This document shows positions 45,374-57,837 of a DNA stretch of 64,000 bases, piece by piece. The DNA is taken from contig NC_039363.1 of NCBI RefSeq assembly GCF_003573695.1, positions 162,828,747-162,892,746 of the forward strand, read 5' to 3'. A program made the position numbers and the translations under genes. Numbering within the stretch: position 1 is the first letter of the stretch; every line of letters starts with the position of its first letter. This DNA is from Papaver somniferum. Its lineage: Eukaryota > Streptophyta > Magnoliopsida > Ranunculales > Papaveraceae. The notes under the pieces were generated by a model. That model was not told the origin of the DNA, did no database searches, and worked only from the letters and a program-made list of their open reading frames with translations.

Positions 45374-45832
45374 TGTAGGATCATATTCTCGCAACAATTG
45401 TGTCTCGGGGAAATTATCAATGGAATTGCACAATAGCGTCGCAGAACAGTTTCAGAAAACAACATCAGCAAATATCATGGGAAAGATGTGATAGTCTTGC
45501 GAAAAATTAGAGAGCTTTCGAAGTTAACATTTATAAGGTTGCGAGAATATCGCGAACCATATCCGAAAATAAAGGACAGATTAGCTGTCATCCACTATGT
45601 ATTTCCTTATAAATAGTCATTCGAGTTGTAAAGGAGAGAGAGATCTTTTTTGAGTGAGAGATAAGTAAATAGGAGAGAGAAAGTTGAGAGCAAAGATCAT
45701 TCTTGATTTTTTTATTTTCCTTGTAAGAATATTCAAAAATTAATCAATAAAGTTAAGAGTTTAAACCTAAAAATAGGCTGATCAACGATAAAATCATACG
45801 AGGGGTGTATTGTAGGATTTCCTGCAACTACA
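45374..45832 (+). repeat. T1 5' LTR
   Basis: 459 bases, TGTAGGATCA to CTGCAACTACA, with TATAAATA at 45608-45615. Nearly identical to 53826-54283. Confidence 0.92.
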
Positions 45833-45835
45833 TAA

Positions 45836-45853
45836 TGGCGCTAGAAACAGGGA
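45836..45853 (+). promoter_or_regulatory. Primer binding site of T1
   Basis: TGGCGCTAGAAACAGGGA, three bases after the LTR. Shared with T2 and, in its core, with H. Confidence 0.85.
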
Positions 45854-45988
45854 CGATTGAAAATTGAAGATTGAAGATTGAAGACTATTCTAGAAAAAAT
45901 CGAAGATTTACATTGAGATTTGTGAAAATTTAAAGTAGTTGATTAAGAATTTTTCATAATTTCTTGAAACATTGTTAGCATTGAAGAA

Positions 45989-48900
45989 ATGGATAGAAGA
46001 AGAAATACATCCGAACAACCAACTACTATTAGAAGAAGCAAAAGAATTGCTGGAAGAGAAAGAAATGAAATGGGAGAATCTACTAGAAGGAGAAATAATA
46101 GAGAAAATATAACTCAATCATCAATTCAACAAACACTAGTTCAAGAGAGGAATACAGATTATAACAGAGTGAGCGTACACACTTGGCGATCAAATTCAGC
46201 AGAAGAAATAGAAGAAGGACAACAAAATAGAAATCACAGACAGGAAGAGAGAAATCAAAAAGCAGATGAAGAAATAATTCATGGAGATGAAGAAATTGGA
46301 GCGTTATAAACATTGAGACGAAGAATGCATGAGGAAAGAAGAGATGAGGCAGAAGAGCGTGCAAATTTAACAAGAAAAAATCACGAATTAAGGATGGAGA
46401 ATATCAAATTGCAGAATAGAAGATCAAGAAGTATTACAAAATCATATTCCAGATCAACTAGAAGAGAAGTGAGGCAAAATTCACCTACAATCAATGTTGG
46501 AAACAATATTCAGGAAGAAATGTCAAATCCTAATGAAGAATATCGTGAAAATAGAGAAAGAATTGATGATCGTTATATTCCACAAAATGAAACTTTTGAT
46601 GATAGGAAAATTAGAGGAAATCAAGAGAACGGGCAAATTCAGAGACAAAGTAACCAAGATGGCGAAGGAAATCAAGAGGAGGGAAGAAGAATTTTACATG
46701 TGAGATAAAATCAAAGAAATCAACAGACAATTGAAGAACAAATTGAAATACATAATGCTGAACAAACACATTTAATCTGCGAACGTGAAAAGCTGAGAGC
46801 GGAAATGGAAGAGCAAGAGCTTCAGGAGACAATTCGCCAGAACAATCATGACAACCGAGAAAGAAGGCGTATACAAAACTGGAATAATGATAATCTCAAT
46901 AAGGAGTATGATAGAGTGAAGAGAATGGCTGAAAGACAGCGAATTGAGTTGATAAGAAATAAACAAAATTATGGAGGGGAAAATGAACGACATCATCACT
47001 TGCGAATTCAAGATAGGGATGAGGAAGAGAATCGCAGAAGAAGAAGAGATGAGGATAATGAAGAAGAGATACAAAATTTCGCAAGAGAAGATAAACGTGA
47101 ACGCAGAAGAAGAGAAACAAAATTAAAGAGACCGATGGGTCAAGATTCAGGAGTAAATCAACAAATCTTGAAAGAATTAGAAGAAATGAGAGGAATGCTA
47201 AATAACAAAGGAGAAGTAGGTAGAAGACAATTGGATGAAGCAATAGAAGAAGCTGCGAAAACTCCATTTACCAGAGAAGTACAATTAGGAGGAATACCAC
47301 CGAAATGCAATTTGCCCACATTAACCAGCATTTTCGATGGAACAACTTGTGCAATTCAACACATTAAAGCTTATGTGAGGTGCATGTTACAATGGGAAAA
47401 TCATGATGCGGTATTGTGCAAATATTTCGCATCCAGCTTAACATGAGAGGCGTTAAAATGGTTTGAAAGTATACCAAAGAACACAATAACCTCCTTCAAT
47501 CATTTGCAGACCACATTCTTGGGAGCATATATAAGTAATAATTCCTCACGACCTGGTATAGAAGATGTGTTTGGATTAAAACAAAGGATTGGTGAAAGTT
47601 TGAAACACTTGACTAAAAGATGGAGAACCATGTGTAGAGAAATGGCTGGCCGTGTAGATGAGAGATATCTCATATTATCATTTATCAATGTTATGTTTGC
47701 AACAAACCTGTTGTATGTCCAAATTTTTAGAGTCAAGAATACAATTACAATGACTGAATTGCAAGAAATTCAAGAAGAATACATTGCTTTGGAGGAAAGA
47801 CAAAATGAAATGGAATCATATCCAGTTGCGAATACCATCTCACAAGCAGCGAATGCAAGCTTATTACCCAAGCTAATAAATACAGTGGTGAATACTTCGC
47901 AAGTACAACAAGAAAAGGTGACATGTAACAATCAGTAGAAATTGGTAGCTATGGGGAGCCGAGATCAAGAAGAGTATGAGAGAGAAAGAAATTTCTGTAA
48001 TCGTGGAGGAAATAACAAGATTCAAAGACTCGATCAACCGCAAGAAACTTATGGAGGTCAAAGACCAAACTTTAATAGAGGACAAGGAGGTCATAAGGTA
48101 GTATGAGAAGAAATCAAGATGCCACCTCTAAATGCAGGTGTGGAGAAGATATGGGAAGTTATAATCTTGATGGAAAATATACCAACACCGTGGAACATGG
48201 GAACGGAACCACCTCTAAATCACAGAAGTCATGAATTTTGTTCTTATCATCATTTTCATGGGCATACCATAAATGATTGCAGAAATATAAAGAGGATTAT
48301 TTTGAGAATGATAGATCAAGGGAAATTAAACGACTTTCTGGTAGGGCATCCACAACCTCAACCATTACCACCACCACCAGAACATCACAAAGTGAATACA
48401 ATGAAAAAGAAAGAAACATTCTTCATAGAAGTGGGTGCAAAAGCAAAAAATCTATTATGTCACTCTATCGTACATTCATATAAGACAATTGAAGATTTTC
48501 ATGATAATGTTTTAAGTCGAGTGTTCACAAGAGATAATAATGGAAAATAAGTTATGAATATTGCGAAAATTTCGCAACTAGAGGAATGGCAGAAACAAAT
48601 AATTTCCTTTACCGCAAAAGAAGTTCCCGAAGGAGAAGAGATGCATGACAATCCATTGGTAATAAAATTAGAGATGAATCCAAAACCAAAAGAAGATGAG
48701 GATGATGAAGCTGAAGATTCATGGGCAATCAATAGAATCCTAGTCGATACTGGAAGCTCTGTGAACATCTTATTTTATCATACTTATAAAACCATGGGTG
48801 GAAGAGATGATGATCTTACACCATCAACATATAAGATATATGGTTTTAATGGTACTGAAAACAAGCCTAAAGGGGAGGTTACTATGCAAATTCCATTGAA

Positions 48901-49231
48901 GGGAATATCTTCAGAAATCTCATTCTGTGTTGTTGATGTAGAATCACCCTACAATGCATTAATTGGTCGACCTTGGCTACATGGGATTCTGGGTGTAGCT
49001 TCAACTTTCCATCAATGCATCAAATTCCCTCACCCCAATGGTGTAGGAATCATAAAGGGAGATTGGGTTGAAGGAAAGAAATGTTACGAAACTGAGATAG
49101 AATCTTGCGAAGGAAGAGCAAATAAGAAGGAAAATTGGCGACCTAAAGTCAAGGATGTACAAAGAAATGAGAAGTTGATGGTGGATACAATCGAAAAGAA
49201 AGGAGAAGAGATGTTACAAAATCAATGCTAG
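45989..49231 (+). pseudogene. T1 gag-protease polyprotein, one frame with several nonsense codons
   Basis: A single frame runs through the whole interval without a frameshift. A long Arg/Glu/Asn-rich N-terminus (to about 47270) is followed by the gag core (CNLPTL... to KWFESIP... about 47310-47480). Next come the C-terminal gag helices and a C-x2-H-H-x3-G-H-x4-C knuckle-like motif (about 48238-48280). A retropepsin domain follows, with active site VDTGSSVNILFY (about 48749) and the flap-end I-G-R-P-W-L-H (about 48963). Stops lie at 46307, 46706, 47444, 47936, 48104 and 48548, and the frame ends at 49229. Known: gag builds the particle and retropepsin cleaves it. Here the aspartate motif is intact but the frame cannot give a full product. 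Confidence 0.85.
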
Positions 49232-50752
49232 CTCAGGGTAAAAAGGATGAACATACCATTACCAAGGAAGCAGTAGCAGAAAATCATAAAGAAACAGAGG
49301 AGGGCAAAAGTAATAAAAGCAAGAAATGTATGAATGATTAAGTTGTTGCGATAATCTCGCAATAAGTAAAATTCTCATAAATACATTTGATTGAACAACA
49401 AAATTGAGATTGCGAAATTCAGATACAATATTATGAATTGCGAGACTCTCGCAGAGATAATGAATTTCACAGAAAATAATCAGAAAAGAATGACAAAAGA
49501 GAAAGAGGCGAACCTTTATGGCGTACACCCTAGTTCGCGAATAAAATTTCACAAGAGGCAAATGTAAGACCTAAAGTACGTCATATTAGGGGGTACCTAT
49601 TACATGACACAGGAAAAGGCTACACCACCACCGAAACCTGAGTCATGGAGATTTGGGGTCAATAAAGCCCATCCGGGAGAGGCACCTTGGATTCTCAACT
49701 TAAGCATATGACTTAGGTTGGGCGACTAAGGTAATAAGAACTCTCCCAAGGAGAGCAGATATGATCAAGGCGCCGAGGTACACCGTTGAGTCAAGAGTGC
49801 CGAGGGCGTTTGAAGCGTCCTTGCCATTCTTGACAAGTCTTGGCTTATACTGCACTCGGCCCGAAGAAAACCCCACTTAGGGTGCAGTCTCGTAACCATA
49901 AGCCCTATAGGTAAAAGGGATAAGAGGCTGCGAAAACAACTGGTTATTGTTAAGACTAGATTGTAGGAGCTAACATTGTATGGTAGAAGTACGCCTCCTT
50001 GAAGGGGCAACCAGGGGGAAGATAACGGGCGGCACTCTCCATTAGGGAGCTGATAAATGTCTTAAGACGCAAATGTCATGAGGCTTATTATTCGCAAGGA
50101 TAATTAAGGCTTGTCATATTTGTGCAACATTCCTGAAGAGGCAATAATACAAAAGAAAAAGATAAGATGAGATCAATTGGTTTTCGCATGAAAGTGAGAA
50201 GACGTCCTGCGATTTCATCGCAAGACGGCAATGTCATGAGGCTTTATTTTCGCAAGAATATTTAGGCCTGTCATATTGTCGCAGTATTCCTGAAGAGGCC
50301 ATAATACAGAAGAAAAAGTTAAGGCAAAATCAATGGGTTATTGCATGAAAGTGCAAGGACGTCCTGCGATTTTGTCGCAATGACAAGAGGTGGCATAATA
50401 AGACCTTTAATTAGGAAGGAAAAATAAGACCACACATGAATGAGATTTTGAAAAGAAACAAAATTCACTTCGCAAGAGCTTGCGAAATTGTACAATAAGA
50501 AAAAGTTTATGAAATCTCTCATTTGGATTCAAATAATAGAGGCAAGTATGGGAATGTATGAAATTAGAAAATGCTATTTATCTCCATATGAGAGATTTAC
50601 TCAAAAATTCAAGAATTAATGATTATATTTATTAACTGTATTGTAAAGAAGAATTATTTTAATTTACGCAGGCCAAAATGAAAGAAACACAAATATACAG
50701 AAAGAATAAATAAATATACAAGTGCTACAAAGAATCAAAGAAGAAATAAAGA
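49232..50752. other. T1 interior between protease and antisense gene: no pol
   Basis: Non-coding on both strands. It holds a two-unit tandem repeat (50065-50383) and a GC-richer stretch (49560-50040), with no ORF above about 100 codons. RT, RNase H and integrase would be expected here in an autonomous relative. Confidence 0.7.
50065..50383. repeat. About 157-bp tandem duplication in T1
   Basis: Two diverged units, each containing AATGTCATGAGGCTT, CCTGTCATATT-like, ATTCCTGAAGAGGC and GACGTCCTGCGATTT words. They start at about 50065 and 50223. Confidence 0.75.
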
Positions 50753-53454
50753 CTATTTCTTGGTCAATCCTTCATTATCTTCATCAGACTTATTTCCTTC
50801 TTCATCTGCGTCAGAATCCTCATCACCATCAGAAGTTCCATCACTATCAGATTCTTCATCGTCAGCTTCACTATCAGAGATAATCAAATTGGGAGTATTC
50901 TGTGGGATTTCCTTTAAAAGACAAGGGTAATCAGAATGTGGGATATTATGATCATCACAAACCATCTGGATGGTTTGATTGCGAAAATACGTATCATCAT
51001 TCTTAAAATTTTCAATGGTGATTTTGATTTGATTCTTCAATCTAGAATACTTGTCGTTGCGAGAAGAAAGATTTTTTGCGAGTTCCTCCTTTTCAGCTTC
51101 AAGTTCTTCAATATTTTCACGATATCTATTTTCAGAATCTGCGAACAAAAGACAACCAATTATTAATTTGATGAAAATCTATAAGAAGCAAAAGATTAGT
51201 AAAGAAGAGCAATTAGCAACCTTCTCTGTCAGAAATCATGTCTCTAATCAAGGATGTATGTTCAACTTGGAGACTAACATTTACGCCTAAATCTTTTCTA
51301 GCATCATCAAAATTTTCGCAGCCCAGACAAATTCTTCCTCACTACTTATGAGAAGACGAGAACGAATTTTATTTTCCCTTTCGCAGAGTTCAATATTCTT
51401 GCGGTTAGCTTCATCTCGCTCAAGTTGAACTTCAAGGAAAGCCTCTTGGAATTTCGCCAGAGCCTTGGCACCTTGATTAGATATACGATCTTTATCATCT
51501 ATGAGACTGCTAATCTTGGTTCTCAACTCATTGGTTTTCTCTTTGGAATCAATAAGGAGACGTTTAAATCTGTTAGCTAAGCCTAAACTGGATCTATGAT
51601 CAATTTCTAAGAGGCGAAATTGTGATCTAAGTTCATTTAGAGAAAGAGATGAAATTCTATCATTAGAAAAGCTATTTAAGGAATTGTTAAGACGTTCAAG
51701 AAGGGTATCATTATCCAAGGCATTAGGAAATGAACGAAGAAGGGTAGCTTCATCAGAAAGACCATAAATATCTGCAAAAAGGATCATTTAAATAAGATAA
51801 AACAACAAGATGAATGAATAAAGAGAAAAGAGAAAAGTAATATACTGTAAAGCTGACTATTAGCTTGTTGAAGACTAGAAATTTTGTTCTTATAAGAGGA
51901 AGAATCAATTTCTAATTTTCTATTCTTCTCGCGAAGACCTTTAACTTCAACTTCCAATTCTTCATTCCTTTTACGAAATTGAAGATTCTTCTTTTCAAGA
52001 ATTTCGCGTCTTCTCTCTAGATCTGAGGCAACCGCAAAAGAAGATTTTCCATCCTGCGAAAAGAAATAAAAAATATTAATATAGAAAGATATTTTGAGTT
52101 ATAACAATGAAGAAGTAAAAAGATGAAAGTATACCAAATTATTGAGAGAATGCAAGAAGTCGGGAGTCACTGATCTAGAAACTCCGCGAAGAGAGCTATC
52201 ACCATCTAGTAAAGGGACATCACAAAGGGTAGCGAGAGCTTTGCAGGTATTTGCGAACTGGCTATCTCCCATTCCTTGTAGAGAATCAGAAAGCTTAGCC
52301 ATAGAAGATTCGGGTGGAGAATTTTCAGTTCCAGCGAGATCATCATTATCCTCATCATCCTTGTCACTTTCATAATTCTCGTTAGGAAGAACATTTGAAG
52401 GAGAAGAAGAACGCGCTTTTCTTTTCTTTGGAGGAGGACCAGTTGATTTTTCTCTGCGAAGAGCACCTTTACCTTTATCGCCAATCTTCGCAGCATCAGC
52501 AGATTCTTCTACTTCAGCAATAATCTTCGCATACAGATAGAAGTAAGAAATGGGAGCATGGGAATGACAGTACTATTTAAAGTCATAAGAGAAAATTTCT
52601 TACCTCATCTGTATATGAGCGAAGATCTAACAGAGTACTAGATTTCCCAGTCCTGTTATAACTATCTTTTAGTTTTTGGATTTGCGGAATATCGCAAGAG
52701 TTAGCGAACATAATAGTAAAAATCAATAAAGAAGTATAAAATGAGTTAAAGGGGAGAAGTATACCTCCTTCTCCTTTTCGGGCCAGGAGAAAACCCAAGG
52801 TTGATATGCTGCGAGATTCGCAGGAAGAACGTTTGATCCAGCAATGTAAGGACCCTTTAGCATTAAAGGAAACACGCACCATTTGTCATCTTTGGATTGG
52901 TGAGGAGTTGTGTTTTTACCAGAATGCCAGTCAATATCTTGCATAAGAATTTTGGATTCATCAATGTTATCTTTTCTTCTTAATCGAATACCCCAGCGAG
53001 TATTCTCTTTATTCATGGAGATAAGTTCGTAATTTTCAAAGAAATTCGCCATTGTATACTTCTCAGCAATTATTTCTAGGTCTGCGAATTTTGGATCCCT
53101 AAGTTCACTAGAGTAAAGAGATCCTCTACCAGCACCACGATTAGCGAACTCTAGCATTAGACGGATGCAATCCCCACTTAGTTGGAAAATGGCTCGCGAA
53201 AATCTCGGATGAACGAGAATTTCATAAAATAAAGGAATGTCTGGGTTATAAAAAGGAAGAGGGAGACCTGCGATAATTTGTCCTAGCGAAATTATGATTG
53301 ATTGATCATCACAATTTTGATTGGAGAAAAGCTTGACATAAAGAATTGATTTGGCATTCACACCAGGAATGGGGGAGAGTGTAAGACCTTTATTAGCAAG
53401 ATCTTTTTGGACATCTTGAAGATTCTACTCATATCTATGACCACTTGGATCCAT
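50753..53454 (-). pseudogene. T1 antisense gene, six exons, coiled-coil protein
   Basis: Exons on the minus strand: 53454-52765, 52681-52604, 52524-52135, 52053-51846, 51771-51221 and 51139-50753. Most splice sites are GT-AG and agree with T2. The product would be about 760 residues: a globular N-terminal domain (residues about 50-230), an acidic linker with a basic KKRKAR patch, two coiled-coil exons, and an acidic Asp/Glu/Ser tail. Damage: TAG at codon 10, the intron 1 acceptor reading CAA instead of CAG (52684-52682), and a one-base deletion near the end of exon 5. It starts about 370 bases from the 3' LTR with its own TATA-like site, so it was built to be transcribed against the retroelement. 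Function unknown; antisense extra ORFs are known in Tat-lineage elements. Confidence 0.75.
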
Positions 53455-53613
53455 GATTGAATAAAGTGTATGGGAATGTATGGAAAGTAAAAGAATTGAA
53501 GGAAGAAAAAATTACAGCAGCAGAATTTGTAGAAGAATGACAGAGTTGCAGAGATGAGAGAATAAAAATAGAAGAGAAAGTAAAAAGAAAAGTGGAAAGA
53601 GGGAGGGAGAAGA

Positions 53614-53622
53614 GTATATAAA
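53614..53622 (-). promoter_or_regulatory. TATA-like site of the T1 antisense gene
   Basis: The minus strand reads TTTATATAC, 160 bases upstream of the ATG at 53454 and outside the LTR. The segment holding this site and the ATG is missing in T2. Confidence 0.55.
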
Positions 53623-53810
53623 GAAAATTTACTTCTCGAAGAAATAAACACCATTAAGACGAAGAGACGTGAGCGGTTGAACAATAGCGGTTACAGAAGA
53701 CGTGTCAAGAAATAAGTGGAAGAGAGAGAGTACGTGTGATAAATGTGGAATATGAAAAGATAAGGAGTTGCGACATTTCTCAAATCATTCTCTACTTTGC
53801 AGAGAAGATT

Positions 53811-53825
53811 TGAGAAGAGGAAATA
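53811..53825 (+). promoter_or_regulatory. Polypurine tract of T1
   Basis: GAGAAGAGGAAATA-like purine run directly before the 3' LTR. The T2 equivalent is interrupted by a C. Confidence 0.7.
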
Positions 53826-54283
53826 TGTAGGATCAGATTCTCGCAACAATTGTGTCTCAGCGAAATTATCAATGGAATTGCACAATAGCGTCGCAGAACA
53901 GTTTCAGAAAACAACGTCAGCAAATATCATGGGAAAGATGTGATAGTCTTGCGAAAATTAGAGATCTTGCGAAGTTAACATTTATAAGGTTGCGAGGATA
54001 TCGCGAACCATATCCGAAAATAAAGGACAAATTAGCTGTCATCCACTATGTATTTCCTTATAAATAGTCATTCGAGTTGTAAAGGAGAGAGAGATCTTTT
54101 TTGAGTGAGAGATAAGTAAATAGGAGAGAGAAAGTTGAGAGCAGAGAGCATTCTTGATTTCTTTATTTTCCTTGTAAGAATATTCAGAAATTAATCAATA
54201 AAGTTAAGAGTTTAAACCTAAAAATAGGCTGATCAACGATAAAATCATACGAGGGGTGTATTGTAGGATTTCCTGCAACTACA
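53826..54283 (+). repeat. T1 3' LTR
   Basis: 458 bases with TATAAATA at 54059-54066, flanked by AGTAA. The near identity to the 5' LTR suggests a fairly recent insertion. Confidence 0.92.
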
Positions 54284-54288
54284 AGTAA

Positions 54289-55625
54289 CAAACAAACGTT
54301 TGGGGATTAGGTTTGATCAATGCTAGATGTCTCCTTTATATAGCCTTCAAATCAGGGTTTTGCCTTAGGTACAAAGCAAACTCTATTCACCGTTAGATCA
54401 AAACCTTATTTAGATTCAAGCCAGTATCACTCAACCGTTAGATCGAAAGACATAGCTTGTCACACACACTTGGATACACGTTTACTGGGTTTGAGAAAAA
54501 ACATGCCCAAACGAGTACACGTATGTTGGTTCAACATGATAACCCAAAAGGTTAACCATATGAGCATCTCATATTAATCATGTTCTTCTTCACCATAACT
54601 AGTTCAATTGACTCAAATGAACTAGTTAAGAGTTGTTCAATTGCTATGAGATCTTATGTAACTACACAAGACACAATTGAAACAAAGATGATTCGATTGG
54701 GTTAGAATCGGCTCATGAAAATTATAGTCACGGTTTGCATAAAGCAATCCTTAATAATTAATGTTTCATGTTCAGAGCACATCTTTAGATCATAACCTCT
54801 TAAGCTCACAAACAAGTTCGCGGACTTAAGTTAATCGGTTGAGTTTTCCAAACTCAGCAGAAATTCTCGGGTCGAGAACTTCCGCTAGTTCGCGGACTGA
54901 GTTCACGGACTTAGCGCACAAACGAGTTTTGGAAATCCCAACAGAAATTCTCGGTCGAGAACTTCCGTTAGTTCGCGGACTGAGTCTGCGGACTGGTTCG
55001 CGGACTTGGCAAGCCAATTCCACAATCCTACCGATTTCTCTTGATCAACAAAGTTCGAAAACTTCGGTTCAAGGAATACATGGTTATATAATCTAAACTC
55101 TCATTTCAATCATTGAAACATTCTCATAGGATGATATTCAGTCGTGAAGAACAACAGACCTTTCTCGTCAGAGCAATTTCCAAAGTGATTGAAACTTTCA
55201 TGACTTTCGTCACTAGGTGAAGATAAACCTGATCAAAGCGAAACGCTTTACCAACACATGATTTCGAGCAAAAGCTAAGCAATGAATACTCAGCTTGAAA
55301 TATCAAGTGTATATGATCTAGTCTATATAGCATACGACTTTTGTCTCATAAGAAGTAGGAGAAGAATGGATAGACTTTCGAGTGATAGATAAGTTCAAGT
55401 CTTCACATGCCTTTTTGTTGATGAAGTTCCACGGTTCCTTGGTGTAGATCTTCGTCGTTGTCGTTGAATCACCATGAAGTTCTTGAGCTCAACTACACTT
55501 TTCCGATCCTAGTCCGAGACTTAGCTAATAGGCTAGAAATCAAGACTTTATAGTTTTGATCACTAAATTGACAAACATGCTTGATATAGCAACGCATGCG
55601 AGGTTGACCGAGCTATGCTTTAATA
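54289..55625 (-). repeat. S4 3' LTR, part after T1
   Basis: It resumes the S4 LTR (compare 60855 onward in the S4 5' LTR). It has the complementary TATA site at 54336 and a cluster of GTTCGCGGAC words at 54820-55010. It ends near GCTTTAATA, a mutated form of the usual TGTTAGAGC start, next to a CTTCCCCCTTTG purine-tract complement. Confidence 0.82.
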
Positions 55626-57477
55626 ATCTTCCCCTTTGTGAATTTTAGTGACAAAACTATTAATACATATGGAATACAAAAAAGATAAACTTTAGTGGCT
55701 CCTATTCCATAGTCCAATCTTCAACGTTCCCTGAAATCTTCGTCCTTCCAAGTACTCCAATGATCCCAAAGGTTGTAAGTTTAGTATCACCGTTGTTGAA
55801 GATCCATAGCTATAACAATGAGAGAAATCGAGATTCTCGATCATTATTATACAGTGTCATAGTATTATTATGAACATCAAAGTCCAATTGCATCACGACT
55901 GTAACAATAATACTATGGTGATATGTATCACTCCCCCTTAGTCAATACTCCATCTCGATCATGGAAACCACTCCCCCTTACACAATGATCCTAAAACCAT
56001 ATGTATTTGTAGTGTGACCTACAATATTTCTCCCCCTTTTTGTCAATAAAATTGGCAAAGGTATAAGAACAGGTTCATAATGAAATTTCCACTAGAGACA
56101 TTTCATGACCAAAAGAAAGACAACATATCATCTTAATTTAGATGCAATCTTATAGCCGAAGCTAACATCATTCATCAAGGAGTTTTAAGACGCAATATAA
56201 CCCCTATAAAAATCCACAGCCGCACTCCCCGCAAGATATTACCATTAAGCACAAGTTCAAAAGAACTCTCCCCCATTTGATGTCATTCCCAAAGGAACAA
56301 CAAGAGCGACCTTAATTTCGAAAGAAAAGAGGTATTTTTATTTGGACACCAAAAACCATGTGAATGATTTTTTATATCCAAAACTCAACCAAAATACTCA
56401 CAAGTAAACCCATGAATATTCTAATTGGAATACGCAATTAAATCAAAACCACAAAAGTGATCAATTTAATTGAAAGTTTTCAACATAAGTAAACTCATGG
56501 AGAAACAGGCTACGACTAAGTTAATCATATGGAGGTGACTAACTTAACCGTTCAAGTACTCAACATAAGGAAAACCTTACGGAATACGTGACTACATTAA
56601 CCAAGAGAACATGATAGTGTAGCCATTCATATACTCAACACAAGAACTTGTGGAATATATGAAAACTCAATTAGATTAACTACAAGAGAACCTATAATTA
56701 ATCTAATCGGAATACAAACAAATAACCAAACTAATCACCGAGGTAATCAATTTAATTATTTTGGGATCAACATAAGAGATTATGGAACCCCGACTAAGAT
56801 TATCATAAGACATGACAACCTTAACCGTACATGTACTCAACATAAGAAAGAAGACTTATGGAGTACAAAACTAAATAACCAAGGATGATTAATTTAGTTC
56901 ATAACGCTCAACATATAGCATCTTACGGTACAACCAACAAATCCAAGGTTAATCGACTTAGTTGTAAGGTGCTCAACATAAGACACACAATGGAACCTTC
57001 ACGGTAAAACATAATAAAATGGATCAATGAAGATCAATATCGTGGATAACATACAAGGATCTATCCTATCTTTGCATCATTATTCGCATAACAACATAAT
57101 ATCCTTGTCATACAAAAGATTCAATCCTATTTTCCATCAAATACATGACTGCATAAGCATAATTTTTGTATATGTCAAAAGTCCATTCGTCCTTTCATCA
57201 ATACGAATATCAATTCATGAACGACTTTACTTTTGACCGCAATATGGGACCTTCAAGTTCACGGACGCAAACAATACATATCCCATAAAAATATTGCAAT
57301 ATAACAAACCAAGAAAATACTGCAATAATCATCATCCTCCAAATATTTTTAGAATTTAATACCAATAAACCTAAAAAGTAACATAAGAAGATGAAAACAA
57401 AAATAGCTATGTGTAGTCACAATCATTGCTATTCAAAGCACTAGTTATTCTTCCAACTAATCCAAAAAGAAGACATC
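55626..57477 (-). other. S4 3' non-coding region: purine tracts and degenerate tandem repeat
   Basis: Complements of GGGGGAG words recur at about 55630, 55932, 55974, 56032 and 56271. The degenerate 85-100 base array occupies about 56380-57000. The layout mirrors S3 (30955-32259). I see no gene. Confidence 0.6.
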
Positions 57478-57837
57478 CTAGGCGACAATGCCTTTAAGAA
57501 ATTCAGCATCATTCCCAAACTCCTTGTTGTCAACAACCATTGGAACATACGGTTCACGAAGATAGGAGTTTATATCAATGAACTGTCTTGGCTGACTATG
57601 TCGTACCAGGGCTCTCTGAATTTCTAAAGACTTTGACACAAAAGACTTTATTTCACGAATCTCCTTTCTTACTTCCTTCAACTCATCAAGAACATCAGAA
57701 AACTTCTGAGAGTTAGAAGATACTGCCTTTGGCTTTCTTGTATTCCTCCTTTTTCTTTTTCGGGACGGAGTTACAGGAGATTTTTCTTTGTCCTTGATTG
57801 ATGGATTAACAATCATGTTGACATCACTTATCTCCAT
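57478..57837 (-). CDS. S4 second ORF, 119-aa basic/coiled-coil protein
   Basis: ATG at 57837. Residues about 20-40 are strongly basic (RKRKRRNTRK), a possible nuclear localisation or RNA-binding patch. Residues about 45-75 are a charged helix with heptad-like spacing (LDELKEVRKEIREIKSFV), and the rest is unstructured. It lies in the same relative place as S3 29898-30443, which has a similar size and a helical middle, though I cannot show sequence homology by eye. It is undamaged. Function unknown. Confidence 0.45.
   Translation of the reverse strand: MEISDVNMIVNPSIKDKEKSPVTPSRKRKRRNTRKPKAVSSNSQKFSDVLDELKEVRKEIREIKSFVSKSLEIQRALVRHSQPRQFIDINSYLREPYVPMVVDNKEFGNDAEFLKGIVA

Larger units (their letters stand above)
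45374..54283 (+). mobile_element. T1: gypsy (Tat-like) element with gag-protease and antisense gene
   Basis: LTRs at 45374-45832 and 53826-54283, TSD AGTAA (45369-45373 and 54284-54288), PBS at 45836 and a purine tract just before the 3' LTR. The interior (8.0 kb) has a decayed gag-protease frame on plus, 1.5 kb without genes, then a multi-exon gene on minus. The gap after protease is too short for RT, RNase H and integrase, and none is recognised. Confidence 0.92.

Noticed and set aside
49560..50040. Plant gene remnant in the GC-richer stretch of T1
   Set aside because: No open frame above about 80 codons, no splice-flanked exon, and it lies inside the T1 interior where non-coding 3' sequence is expected.
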